A DNA stretch of 38,309 nt, taken from assembly GCA_964600865.1 (NCBI GenBank), contig CAZRJP010000004.1, forward strand, positions 1 through 38,309. The letters run 5' to 3'. This document shows positions 31,813-38,309 of this stretch, piece by piece. Each line of letters starts with the position of its first letter. Positions within the stretch are counted from its first letter, which is position 1. Made by a program: the position numbers and the translations under genes. This DNA is from WJLC01 sp964600865. GTDB lineage: Archaea; Nanobdellota; Nanobdellia; Pacearchaeales; GW2011-AR1. The notes beneath the pieces were generated by a model. That model did not search any database and had not been told where the DNA came from. It was given only the letters and a program-made list of their open reading frames with translations.

Positions 31813-32250
31813 TTATTTTTTACCCCAAGCAACAAAACCTATTACTATCAAGTAAAGTATTCCTCCAATTTCTGGTATTATCATAGATAGTGAAAACCAT
31901 CCAGGATATTTCCTTTTTTCAAATGCTTTCCATGTAGCTATTATAAAGAGGATAAAGAGTGCAATCCATCCTATGATTGGAATAAGACCCAAAAATATCC
32001 ATGCCCAATGAAAACCACCTAATTGAAATACCATTGCTATGTTTGCCATTGGAATCCATGCAAGCCATGAATATTTATATTTTAACTTTTTCCCAATAGT
32101 CATCCATGATAATGCAACATAAATGTATACAGCAAGTGACACAAGAATTATAGCTGCTATCCCTAATGATAAAATACTATTCCCTATGAATCCACTTGCA
32201 ATTCCTTGTATCATTCTGTCATTAATAAAATTTGTAATTTCTAAAGCCAT
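31813..32250 (-). CDS. DUF5684-like membrane protein
   Basis: 145 residues with four predicted transmembrane helices: a long one near residues 25-50, then SWLAWIPMANIAMVFQLGG, WAWIFLGLIPIIGWIALFILFIIATWKAFEKR, and a last one before VAWGKK. The KYSWLAWIPMAN and RKYPGWFSL segments recall DUF5684-type proteins often linked to cell-envelope genes. A purine-rich GGAGG lies just before the ATG (minus strand, about 32253-32262), unusual in this window. The 45-bp repeat array lies upstream. Confidence 0.65.
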   Translation of the reverse strand: MALEITNFINDRMIQGIASGFIGNSILSLGIAAIILVSLAVYIYVALSWMTIGKKLKYKYSWLAWIPMANIAMVFQLGGFHWAWIFLGLIPIIGWIALFILFIIATWKAFEKRKYPGWFSLSMIIPEIGGILYLIVIGFVAWGKK

Positions 32251-32287
32251 TTTTTACCTCCTTTCATTTTTTAAACTTTTTTTTTGA

Positions 32288-32416
32288 GTTAAGTTCTGGT
32301 TTGTAGTGTATCTTTTTGAAAGATACGTTTATGTTAAGTTCTGGTTTGTAGTGTATCTTTTTGAAAGATACGTTTATGTTAAGTTCTGGTTTGTAGTGTA
32401 TCTTTTTGAAAGATAC
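32288..32416. repeat. Three tandem 45-bp repeats, each with a hairpin
   Basis: Units start with GTTAAGTTCTGGTTTG at 32288, 32333 and 32378; the last is cut after 39 bases. They are essentially identical. Each holds GTATCTTTTTGAAAGATAC, an 8-base perfect stem with a 3-base loop. The array lies between tRNA-Ile and the DUF5684-like gene. The period is too short and the spacers are absent for CRISPR. Confidence 0.9.
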
Positions 32417-32518
32417 ATGAGCCTGCCTTACTCAAGCTTGCATTCGTAATTGATTTTAATTTGCCTTATGCAAACTTTCGGAATTTGAATTTAAACTTTT
32501 CCTGAGTTTAGCAAACCC

Positions 32519-32543
32519 ATGCTATTTCATTTTTCAATAGCAT
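32519..32543. terminator. Hairpin just downstream of tRNA-Ile
   Basis: ATGCTATT/AATAGCAT, a perfect 8-base stem with a 9-base loop, 3 bases beyond the tRNA discriminator base. It is a possible termination or end-processing signal. Confidence 0.35.
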
Positions 32544-32546
32544 ATA

Positions 32547-32675
32547 TGAGCCTGCACGGATTTGAACCGTGGGCCCCTGCCTCTCTTAGAGCTAGTTAGT
32601 TCCAAAGAGGATTAATCCTTATTCGGATTAAACTCATATAAGAGCAGTGCTCTGACCAGGCTGAGCTACAGGCTC
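32547..32675 (-). tRNA. tRNA-Ile (UAU) with 54-nt archaeal intron
   Basis: Minus-strand cloverleaf: acceptor GAGCCTG/CAGGCTC, D arm GCTC/GAGC, anticodon stem CTGCT/GGCAG, T arm CACGG-TTCAAAT-CCGTG, discriminator A. The intron (32583-32636) is defined by a textbook bulge-helix-bulge: bulge TAT, 4-bp helix CTTA/TAAG, bulge AGA, outer helix GAGTT/AGCTC. Cutting after the second base of each bulge gives loop CTTATAA, anticodon TAT. It would read AUA codons directly. Confidence 0.85.
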
Positions 32676-32813
32676 ATTATATTTGAAGAACTAAAGAGAT
32701 ATTTAAAGGTTTTTAATTGCTTATTTTATTAATAGTTTTATTGATTATTATGGATTGTATTTCACATTGAGGATAAGAAATAGTTTTAAATAAGTTAATT
32801 ATTAATTTTACTT

Positions 32814-34010
32814 ATGTTAATCGGTTTAGTAGGAAAGCCATCAGTAGGAAAAAGCACCTTTTTTAAGGCTGCTACAATGGCAGAAGTAGATATTGCTAGT
32901 TATCCCTTCACAACAATAAAGGCAAATCATGGTGTTGGATATGTTAAAGTGGATTGTATAGATAAGGAGTTTGATGTTGAATGTAATCCAAAGCATGGAT
33001 TTTGTATTAATCATAATAGGTTTGCTCCAATTGATTTAATGGATGTTGCTGGTTTGGTTCCAGGTGCAAGTGAAGGAAAAGGATTAGGGAATCAGTTTTT
33101 AGATGATTTAAGAGAGGCAGATGTTTTCATTCATATTGTTGATTCTACTGGAAAAACAAATGCCGAAGGAAAGCTATTGGATGAGGGAGAGACATATAAT
33201 CCTTGTGATGATATAAGATTCTTAGAAAAGGAATTAAATAAGTGGTTTTATAATATCCTTGTAAGAGCATGGAGGAGTTTTGCAAAAAAAACAGAAGCAG
33301 AAGATGTTAATATTTCTAAGGCAGTGGCGAAACAGTTTTCTGGGTTAAAGGTCACTGAGGAACAAATAAAAAAAGTTCTTAGAGAGACTGATTTACCTGA
33401 AAAACCTTCTACTTGGGATGATAACCAGTTAATGGAATTTGCTTCAGGACTTAGAGCTGAAAGTAAGCCAATGATTATTGCTGCAAATAAGTGTGACCAC
33501 CCTAGTGCTAAGGAAAATATAGAGAAGATGCAGGATGAATTTCCAGAATTAATGATATATCCCTGTAGTGCAGATAGTGAATTAGCATTAAGAAAAGCAG
33601 CTAAAGAAGATTTAATTGAGTATATTCCTGGAGAGAAAGATTTTAAGATATTAGATGAGGAGAAGATTAATGATAAGCAAAAAGCAGGATTAGAAAAAAT
33701 AAAAGAAAAGGTTTTAGATGTTTATGACGGAACAGGAGTTCAAGAAATTTTGAACTTGGCTGTTTTTGATTTATTAAAATATATTGCAATATTTCCTGCA
33801 GGTGCAAAAAAGCTTGCAGATAGTGAGGGGAATATCCTTCCTGATTGTTTTTTATTGCCTCCTAATAGTACTGCATTGGATTTTGCATACTTTTTACATA
33901 GTGATTTTGGAGACAATTTTATTAAGGCAATTGATGCGAGAACTAAGCAGGCAAAAGGTAAGGATTATAAATTAAAGCATAGAGATGCTTTAGAAATTGT
34001 TTGTAGGTAA
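32814..34010 (+). CDS. YchF/Ygr210-type TRAFAC GTPase
   Basis: 398 residues, close to the usual length. G1 is GLVGKPSVGKSTFF, G3 DVAGLVPGASEGKGLGNQF, and the nucleotide-specificity loop NKCD (about residue 222) fits GTP rather than the ATP-type NxxE of bacterial YchF. The C-terminal TGS-like domain is LPDCFLLPPNSTALDFAYFLHSDFGDNFIKAID. It is a ribosome-associated translation factor family, conserved in archaea. TTTTAAATAA about 25 bases before the ATG suggests a leaderless mRNA. Confidence 0.92.
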   Translation: MLIGLVGKPSVGKSTFFKAATMAEVDIASYPFTTIKANHGVGYVKVDCIDKEFDVECNPKHGFCINHNRFAPIDLMDVAGLVPGASEGKGLGNQFLDDLREADVFIHIVDSTGKTNAEGKLLDEGETYNPCDDIRFLEKELNKWFYNILVRAWRSFAKKTEAEDVNISKAVAKQFSGLKVTEEQIKKVLRETDLPEKPSTWDDNQLMEFASGLRAESKPMIIAANKCDHPSAKENIEKMQDEFPELMIYPCSADSELALRKAAKEDLIEYIPGEKDFKILDEEKINDKQKAGLEKIKEKVLDVYDGTGVQEILNLAVFDLLKYIAIFPAGAKKLADSEGNILPDCFLLPPNSTALDFAYFLHSDFGDNFIKAIDARTKQAKGKDYKLKHRDALEIVCR

Positions 34011-34114
34011 TTTAGATATTATGAAATCTAAGCTGTACCTATGCACAGAGAATTGTATAAGATTTTGAAGGCCTTAGAAATTGTAGGAAAATTTATTATT
34101 TTTCTTTTAATGTT

Positions 34115-34615
34115 TTATTCTTCTATTTCTGATTCAAGAAGCTTTTTTTGAAATTCTGGATCAACTTTTACTTCTTCATTTTCATCCTTAGAATTATCTT
34201 GTTCTTTATTGTATGTTTCTGAATCATCTGAATCATTTGATTCATATTCAAATCCATGCTCTTTTAATTTCTTTCTTTGTTCTTGGATTGATTTCATTTG
34301 GTTTTCTATTGTTTGATTCATTTCTTCTAGGTAATCTAATTTTGATTCTTGCAATTTTAATCTTTGGTTTTTAAGTTCAATCAGTTTTTTAACTAATTCA
34401 CTTTCTTCAGGTTCTTTATAATTTTCAAATGCTTTTTCAATACCTGAAATATATTCTCTTTCTATTTCATCTAAACTTTTTACTGGAATAGATTTTTCTG
34501 ATTTTTTTGGGGTAGTGTTACATGCTGTTAAAAGAGTTCCAACTGCTAAACCATATGTTATTGGTTTCTTTGCATATTCTACTGCTTTTGTAAGATAGTT
34601 TTTTATATTTTTCAT
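34115..34615 (-). CDS. Coiled-coil lipoprotein
   Basis: 166 residues. After a charged N-region come YGLAVGTLLTACNTTPKK, with a LLTAC lipobox (Cys-32). The mature protein is almost all charged helix (ELVKKLIELKNQRLKLQESK, EEMNQTIENQMKSIQEQRKK), a probable coiled coil, with an acidic end. Its leader duplicates that of the upstream gene. The ATG follows the upstream stop by one base, making it the third gene of an envelope operon. It may tether or space envelope layers. Confidence 0.65.
   Translation of the reverse strand: MKNIKNYLTKAVEYAKKPITYGLAVGTLLTACNTTPKKSEKSIPVKSLDEIEREYISGIEKAFENYKEPEESELVKKLIELKNQRLKLQESKLDYLEEMNQTIENQMKSIQEQRKKLKEHGFEYESNDSDDSETYNKEQDNSKDENEEVKVDPEFQKKLLESEIEE
34510..34567 (-). 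repeat. Lipoprotein leader repeat, copy 1
   Basis: About 58 bases coding for the GLA-GTL-TACNTTPK leader and lipobox, closely matching 35586-35646 in the neighbouring gene at the DNA level. This suggests leader exchange or duplication between adjacent genes. Confidence 0.7.
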
Positions 34616-34616
34616 T

Positions 34617-35765
34617 TTAAAATTTACCTTTTATTCCAATAGCACCATTGAATGTTGCTTCTGTATTTTGGTCGTCTCTACTAATAAGTCTTGTATATTG
34701 ATATCCTAGTGTTGTTGAGAGAGATAGTGCTTCATTAATTTTCCAAGACATTTCTGCATCTGCTTCTATTCCAAGGAAATTTCCTGAGTCATTAATATTG
34801 TATTCTGCTCCACTATCTAAAAATGTAATGTCTCCATCAATATTTTCTTTTGTACTAGTTAAATATCCTTTAGCTGTTAGGTCAAATACATCACCATCAT
34901 ATATTTTGTAAAATGGACCTATTCCAACACTTGACATGTTTGAAGTTATATCATATTTATAATTTGAACCTGAATCAGTTTGACCTCTTTCACTGTATGC
35001 ATTTTCAGGGAATATTCTTGCAAATGCTCCAATTCCAGCTCTTTTACTTAATCCTTTTTCTAAATCTATTTGTAAATAAGTAGCAGGGCTTGCATCTTTT
35101 TTGTGTAGAGATTTGTTTTCTTCTCCAATTATGTTTAATAACCTATCAGGATCAAAATATCCTCCAGAATGGTCTTGGAATAATCTTCCTATACTAAAGT
35201 TTAATCCCCATTCATTTTTGTTATTTTCTTTTAGGTCTTTTTGTTTAGTTGAATATTCATTTGTAAGTTCATATACAGATGTTTTTTTCATTTGGTCATT
35301 AACATCATTTATATATCCTTCAAATTCATCTGAAAGATTTTCTGAGTTATCTTTTATAGTATTTTCTGTATTTTCAATATTTTTATCTGTTTCTGCAACT
35401 AAATCTTCAATATCTTTAACTTTTTTAGCAGAATCACTAAGACCTTTAACTTTTTTACTAGTGTTTCTATCTATTTCTCCATATGTTTTAGTAGTATTTG
35501 CTCTTATGTCTGCTTTTAACTTTTCTCCTTCTTGATATACTTGTGAATCATATATATTATCTACTAGTTGATGTGTCTCTCTTTTTGGAGTAGTGTTACA
35601 TGCTGTGAAAAGAGTTCCAGCTGCTAAACCATATGCTATAGGTTTTTTCACATCTACGTCTGTAGTAAGATAGTCTCCTATCTTAGTTCCAGAAAGGAAT
35701 TTTTCTCCTAATGCATTTCCTTTTTCTTTCACATAATTATTGAATTTTTCTCTTATATTTTTCAT
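34617..35765 (-). CDS. Lipoprotein with coiled coil and beta-barrel-like C-terminus
   Basis: 382 residues from the ATG at 35765, one base after the upstream stop; a longer frame to 35801 would overlap that gene. The leader YGLAAGTLFTACNTTPKR has a lipobox at Cys-56 or nearby. Residues about 75-180 are helical and heptad-like. Residues 185-382 alternate hydrophobic and polar in 10-12 residue strands joined by turns (LQIDLEKGLSKRAGIGAFARI, MSSVGIGPFYKIYDGDVFDL, LSLSTTLGYQYTRLI), ending FNGAIGIKGKF with a terminal Phe. That resembles bacterial outer-membrane barrels. Assignment is by pattern only. Confidence 0.55.
   Translation of the reverse strand: MKNIREKFNNYVKEKGNALGEKFLSGTKIGDYLTTDVDVKKPIAYGLAAGTLFTACNTTPKRETHQLVDNIYDSQVYQEGEKLKADIRANTTKTYGEIDRNTSKKVKGLSDSAKKVKDIEDLVAETDKNIENTENTIKDNSENLSDEFEGYINDVNDQMKKTSVYELTNEYSTKQKDLKENNKNEWGLNFSIGRLFQDHSGGYFDPDRLLNIIGEENKSLHKKDASPATYLQIDLEKGLSKRAGIGAFARIFPENAYSERGQTDSGSNYKYDITSNMSSVGIGPFYKIYDGDVFDLTAKGYLTSTKENIDGDITFLDSGAEYNINDSGNFLGIEADAEMSWKINEALSLSTTLGYQYTRLISRDDQNTEATFNGAIGIKGKF
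35586..35646 (-). repeat. Lipoprotein leader repeat, copy 2
   Basis: Partner of 34510-34567, with only a handful of substitutions over about 60 bases. Confidence 0.7.
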
Positions 35766-35766
35766 T

Positions 35767-36924
35767 TTAGTCACACACCTCTTCACATTTATAAAATGCA
35801 CAAATCTCTACGCAGTCATCATATAATTGATTTACATTTAATTGAAATTGAGCTGGTTCATTATTAACTTCTATGGTAATATCTGCTGTTCCATATGCAT
35901 TAGCTTCTAAACTATCTAAAACTAAGTCATTTCCATTCATTGATATAGCTAAGTTAAATTCTGGAGAATAAACACTAATTAATGTCACAGTAATTCCATC
36001 AGGGTCTGAAACTTCGCTTAATATATTACTATAAACGATTGTTTCATTTGGAGAATCTTCATCAATTTCTTGATTGCTTAAAGAGTTCCATACTGTTGGG
36101 TCATCCACACTATTTACTTGAACATTTATTGTTTGAGATGCAGTGTTTAAATCTGGATCTATAACTGTAAATGCAATGTATTCACTTCCATACCAATTTG
36201 CATTTGGTGTAAAAGTAACTTCATTTTCTGAATTAATATTTACATTGATATTAGTATTTCCAGATACTGTGTAAGTTAATTCATCAATTGTATTGTCTGG
36301 GTCTGAAACATAATTATCTAAGTCAAATGCAGTAATTGAAGTGTCTTCATCCATTGTTATATCTGGAAGACCACTAATAATAGGGCTATTTGGGCTTGAA
36401 CCTGCAATTATTTCAACTGTAACTGAATCTGTATCTGTGTTTCCATCAGTATCTTCTACTTCTATAGTAAGAGTTTCTGTTTCTCCTGGGTTTCCTTCAG
36501 CATCTAAAGTAACTTCTCTTGTTGCACTATTATAAGTAACTGCAATAATATCATCATTTGTAGGTGAAAGAATAGTATAAGTTAATTCTGAGTGTGAATC
36601 TTCTGAATCTGAAGCATAAAAATCCATATTTAATACTTCATTTGTATTTTCTTGTATATAAATAGTAGAACCTAAACTTATTTCTGGGTTGTCAGTATCA
36701 TCCTCATCATCATCTGAATCTGAACTTCCTGAATTAATATTTATAATAGTTTCTCCTGGCTCATAATCACTAGTTTGACCAGTATTTAAAGGATTAACTA
36801 TATTTTCTACAGAGGCTTGCCCTGAAGTATTTAATCCTGTTATTGAGATTGTTAAGATCATTCCTAGTAATGCAACTAATGCTGTGATTATTGCGATAAT
36901 AGCTATGGTTCTTTTATTTTTCAT
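35767..36924 (-). CDS. Cadherin/Ig-repeat surface protein
   Basis: 385 residues. A signal or anchor helix (IAIIAIITALVALLGMILTI) is followed by an acidic SDSDDDEDDTD linker, then three or four beta-sandwich repeats of cadherin/VCBS type: ELTYTILSPTND, LDAEGNPGETETLTIEVEDTDGN, ITMDEDTSITAFDLDNYVSDPD, and YIAFTVIDPDLNTASQTINV. The Asp-rich loops fit calcium binding. The end has four Cys (CVEICAFYKCEEVC), likely two disulfides. It is the first gene of the three-gene minus-strand envelope operon. Confidence 0.7.
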   Translation of the reverse strand: MKNKRTIAIIAIITALVALLGMILTISITGLNTSGQASVENIVNPLNTGQTSDYEPGETIININSGSSDSDDDEDDTDNPEISLGSTIYIQENTNEVLNMDFYASDSEDSHSELTYTILSPTNDDIIAVTYNSATREVTLDAEGNPGETETLTIEVEDTDGNTDTDSVTVEIIAGSSPNSPIISGLPDITMDEDTSITAFDLDNYVSDPDNTIDELTYTVSGNTNINVNINSENEVTFTPNANWYGSEYIAFTVIDPDLNTASQTINVQVNSVDDPTVWNSLSNQEIDEDSPNETIVYSNILSEVSDPDGITVTLISVYSPEFNLAISMNGNDLVLDSLEANAYGTADITIEVNNEPAQFQLNVNQLYDDCVEICAFYKCEEVCD

Positions 36925-37064
36925 ATATTTTAGAAAAAGAGATAGTATTTAAATGTTTCTATTTTGTAACTACTCTGGAGTTAATATTAATAATATTCTT
37001 TGTTTTTTTAAGCAATTTTATAGTGAATGGGAATTATTATAAATGTTTCCTTCTTTATGTATAT

Positions 37065-37826
37065 ATGAAATATAGGGGACATATTGAGAAATATAAAAAA
37101 TTGAAAAAAAGTCTTTCTGATTCCTTATATGATTGGTGGTTAGATTTAATTTTAAAAGAAAGACATCCACAAGAAGATATTTCTAATTTAGATAAAGAGA
37201 TAAAGAAAGAATATGTAGGTAAGTTAAAACCACCTATTTCAGATAAATTAGATTCGTATAATACTGTTGCAAAGGATGATTTTGGTAAGGTATGGTTGAG
37301 ATATGGGAAGATACATCATATATTTGACTTTGATTTCGCAAAACCTATTGATATAAGAGATTTGAAAGAATCAATTTATTTTGAAGATTCTTTAGCACTT
37401 GTAGAACAACACATTAAATTCAAACCAAAGGAGAGGATTAATCCAGAAGTTAGAAAAAGAGGAGAGGTAATACAAAACTTTTCTGATTTATATGCTGAAT
37501 TAGAGGATAGAGTGTCTCATAATTTTAGATATATTAAGTATTTTACACAACCATTTAGAGTTTTTGAAAGAACAAAAATATTTGATAATAAAGAGTATCC
37601 AGTAATTTCTGTTTTAATTCGTACACATGATAATATAACTAAGGAAGGAGATTTTTCCAATGAATTTTTAGAACAATATCAAAGAAGTGTTTTTAGTTCT
37701 ATGAATAAGTTCTTTTTTGAACAAAACGAAGAAACAATATGGACTTTTGAGGATATTTATGGTAAGGAATATAAAAAGAATTTTAAAAAGAAGTATTATG
37801 GTGAAGAACATAATATTAAAAATTAA
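37065..37826 (+). CDS. Hypothetical soluble protein
   Basis: 253 residues from the ATG at 37065 (MKYRGHIEKYKKLKKSL). A GTG 42 bases upstream keeps the frame but adds an unlikely hydrophobic stretch. No known family is recognised. The protein is rich in Lys, Asp, Phe and Tyr, with no signal peptide or transmembrane helix. Notable segments are GKVWLRYGKIHHIFDFDFAK, YFTQPFRVFERTKIF and YPVISVLIRTHDN. It is divergent from the envelope operon, with 140 bases between. Function unknown. Confidence 0.6.
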   Translation: MKYRGHIEKYKKLKKSLSDSLYDWWLDLILKERHPQEDISNLDKEIKKEYVGKLKPPISDKLDSYNTVAKDDFGKVWLRYGKIHHIFDFDFAKPIDIRDLKESIYFEDSLALVEQHIKFKPKERINPEVRKRGEVIQNFSDLYAELEDRVSHNFRYIKYFTQPFRVFERTKIFDNKEYPVISVLIRTHDNITKEGDFSNEFLEQYQRSVFSSMNKFFFEQNEETIWTFEDIYGKEYKKNFKKKYYGEEHNIKN

Positions 37827-37852
37827 TTTTTCTAATTTATAGAGAATATTCT

Positions 37853-37942
37853 GTAGTGTAATAGATTAATTTTTTATAAAAATGTTTATAAACGTTGTTT
37901 TCCCTTGATATATAGGGAAATTGCAAAGAGGAATTACACTAC
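37853..37942. promoter_or_regulatory. Promoter region with nested inverted repeats
   Basis: GTAGTGTAAT (37853-37862) and its exact reverse complement ATTACACTAC (37933-37942) enclose TTTATAAA boxes (about 37872-37892) and a second palindrome TTTCCCT/AGGGAAA (37899-37905, 37914-37920). The outer right arm ends 3 bases before the next ATG. It may be operator sites or an mRNA stem that hides the start. The half-site recurs once more at 38103-38112. Confidence 0.4.
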
Positions 37943-37945
37943 TTA

Positions 37946-38309
37946 ATGGTTTATAAGAGGTATATTAAAAGAGGAGGCAAAGTTTATGGGCCTTATCTAT
38001 ATGAAACTCATAGGAATAATGATGGAAAGGTAGTTTCTACTTTTATTGGAAAAGGAAAAAAGAATTCTAAAGATGATAATACTCTTTCAAAGAGAAATTT
38101 ATGTAGTGTAATAAGAAAAAAGGAGAGGAACAATTTCCCTACAAAGGCAGTTTTATTACTTGCTTTAATTCCTCTTCTTCTTTTTCTTTTCTTTTTTCTT
38201 GAGGGAGGATTTCCAGGTATTGGGTTTACAGGACAGAGTATTTCTTCAGATGGGTTAACAGTTGTAGAGAATAATCTTTCTGGTAACTTAGAGTTTTCAT
38301 TACAACAAT
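37946..38309 (+). CDS. N-terminus of a large surface protein, 3' end outside window
   Basis: ATG at 37946, open to the window end (121 residues seen). A cytoplasmic module comes first: YIKRGGKVYGPYLYETHRNN, then DGKVVSTFIGKGKK, followed by a basic stretch and one transmembrane helix (AVLLLALIPLLLFLFFFLEG), then GIGFTGQSISSDG and an outside region that starts a beta-rich sequence. This N-in, C-out layout and the GFTGQ motif suggest another giant envelope protein like the one at 1-8805. The first module resembles the basic head of the Fic protein at 29761. Confidence 0.65.
   Translation, partial: MVYKRYIKRGGKVYGPYLYETHRNNDGKVVSTFIGKGKKNSKDDNTLSKRNLCSVIRKKERNNFPTKAVLLLALIPLLLFLFFFLEGGFPGIGFTGQSISSDGLTVVENNLSGNLEFSLQQ

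Noticed and set aside
32288..32416. CRISPR array
   Set aside because: Units are contiguous 45-bp tandem copies with no unique spacers and no cas genes nearby.
34011..34114. Possible small gene or RNA after the YchF gene
   Set aside because: No ORF of useful length, no hairpin with a T-run and no tRNA-like structure seen in these 104 bases.
34617..35801. Start of the barrel-like lipoprotein at 35801
   Set aside because: It would overlap the upstream gene by 35 bases and place 12 unrelated residues before the leader; the ATG at 35765 sits one base after the upstream stop.
37023..37064. GTG start for the unknown protein near 37 kb
   Set aside because: The extra 14 residues are hydrophobic and unlike the rest; the ATG at 37065 gives a normal soluble N-terminus.

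Overview
The window looks like the genome of an AT-rich archaeon of DPANN type (Woesearchaeota/Pacearchaeota-like). This rests on archaeal-type ThrRS with an editing domain, archaeal TrpRS, archaeal Elp3, a Ygr210-type YchF GTPase, a tRNA intron with a bulge-helix-bulge motif, a histone-fold protein, TATA boxes about 25 bases before start codons, and very large Asn-rich surface proteins with lysine-rich tails. No rRNA, CRISPR array or transposase gene is visible.

Layout. 1-9.3 kb: the 3' part of a giant membrane-anchored surface protein (LamG, parallel beta-helices, Ig-like modules, Cys-rich modules, transmembrane segment, polybasic tail) and a small lipoprotein. 9.3-11.6 kb: a membrane protein and a compact minus-strand operon of four overlapping or abutting genes (two tiny membrane proteins, a Lys-rich coiled-coil protein, and an orphan domain resembling the N-terminal domain of type II/IV secretion ATPases). 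11.7-15.2 kb: PEP synthase with a long repetitive charged tail, and a small ferredoxin. 15.3-19.6 kb: a membrane protein, a PP-loop tRNA thiolase-like gene followed by a degenerate TtuA/Ncs6 paralogue, and a surface receptor-like protein with a degenerate class III cyclase domain. 19.7-23.9 kb: TrpRS, a VapBC module, ThrRS and one unknown. 24-31.5 kb: an accessory region packed with toxin-antitoxin-like modules around a Trm9-like methyltransferase and Elp3. It holds RHH/PemK, RHH/RelE, DUF4258/DUF2283, a HEPN/nucleotidyltransferase/histone-fold operon, a Fic cassette bounded by inverted repeats, and RHH/MazF, with gene relics and short repeats between them. 31.5-34 kb: tRNA-Glu(UUC), a 50-residue basic protein, a DUF5684-like membrane protein, a 45-bp hairpin repeat array, intron-containing tRNA-Ile(UAU) and YchF. 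34-38.3 kb: an envelope operon (cadherin-like protein, beta-barrel-like lipoprotein, coiled-coil lipoprotein), an unknown gene, and the start of another large surface protein.

How genes may work together. Elp3, the Trm9-like methyltransferase and the PP-loop thiolase pair together resemble the wobble-uridine (mcm5s2U34) pathway. This is inferred from family membership, not shown. The most unusual points are the three-gene HEPN/MNT/histone-fold operon with twin palindromic sites upstream, the RelE module flanked by a duplicated 3' end of the methyltransferase gene, the Fic cassette with terminal inverted repeats, the catalytically dead TtuA-like protein, and a beta-barrel-like lipoprotein in an archaeon. 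All family assignments come from reading motifs by eye; no database search was possible.
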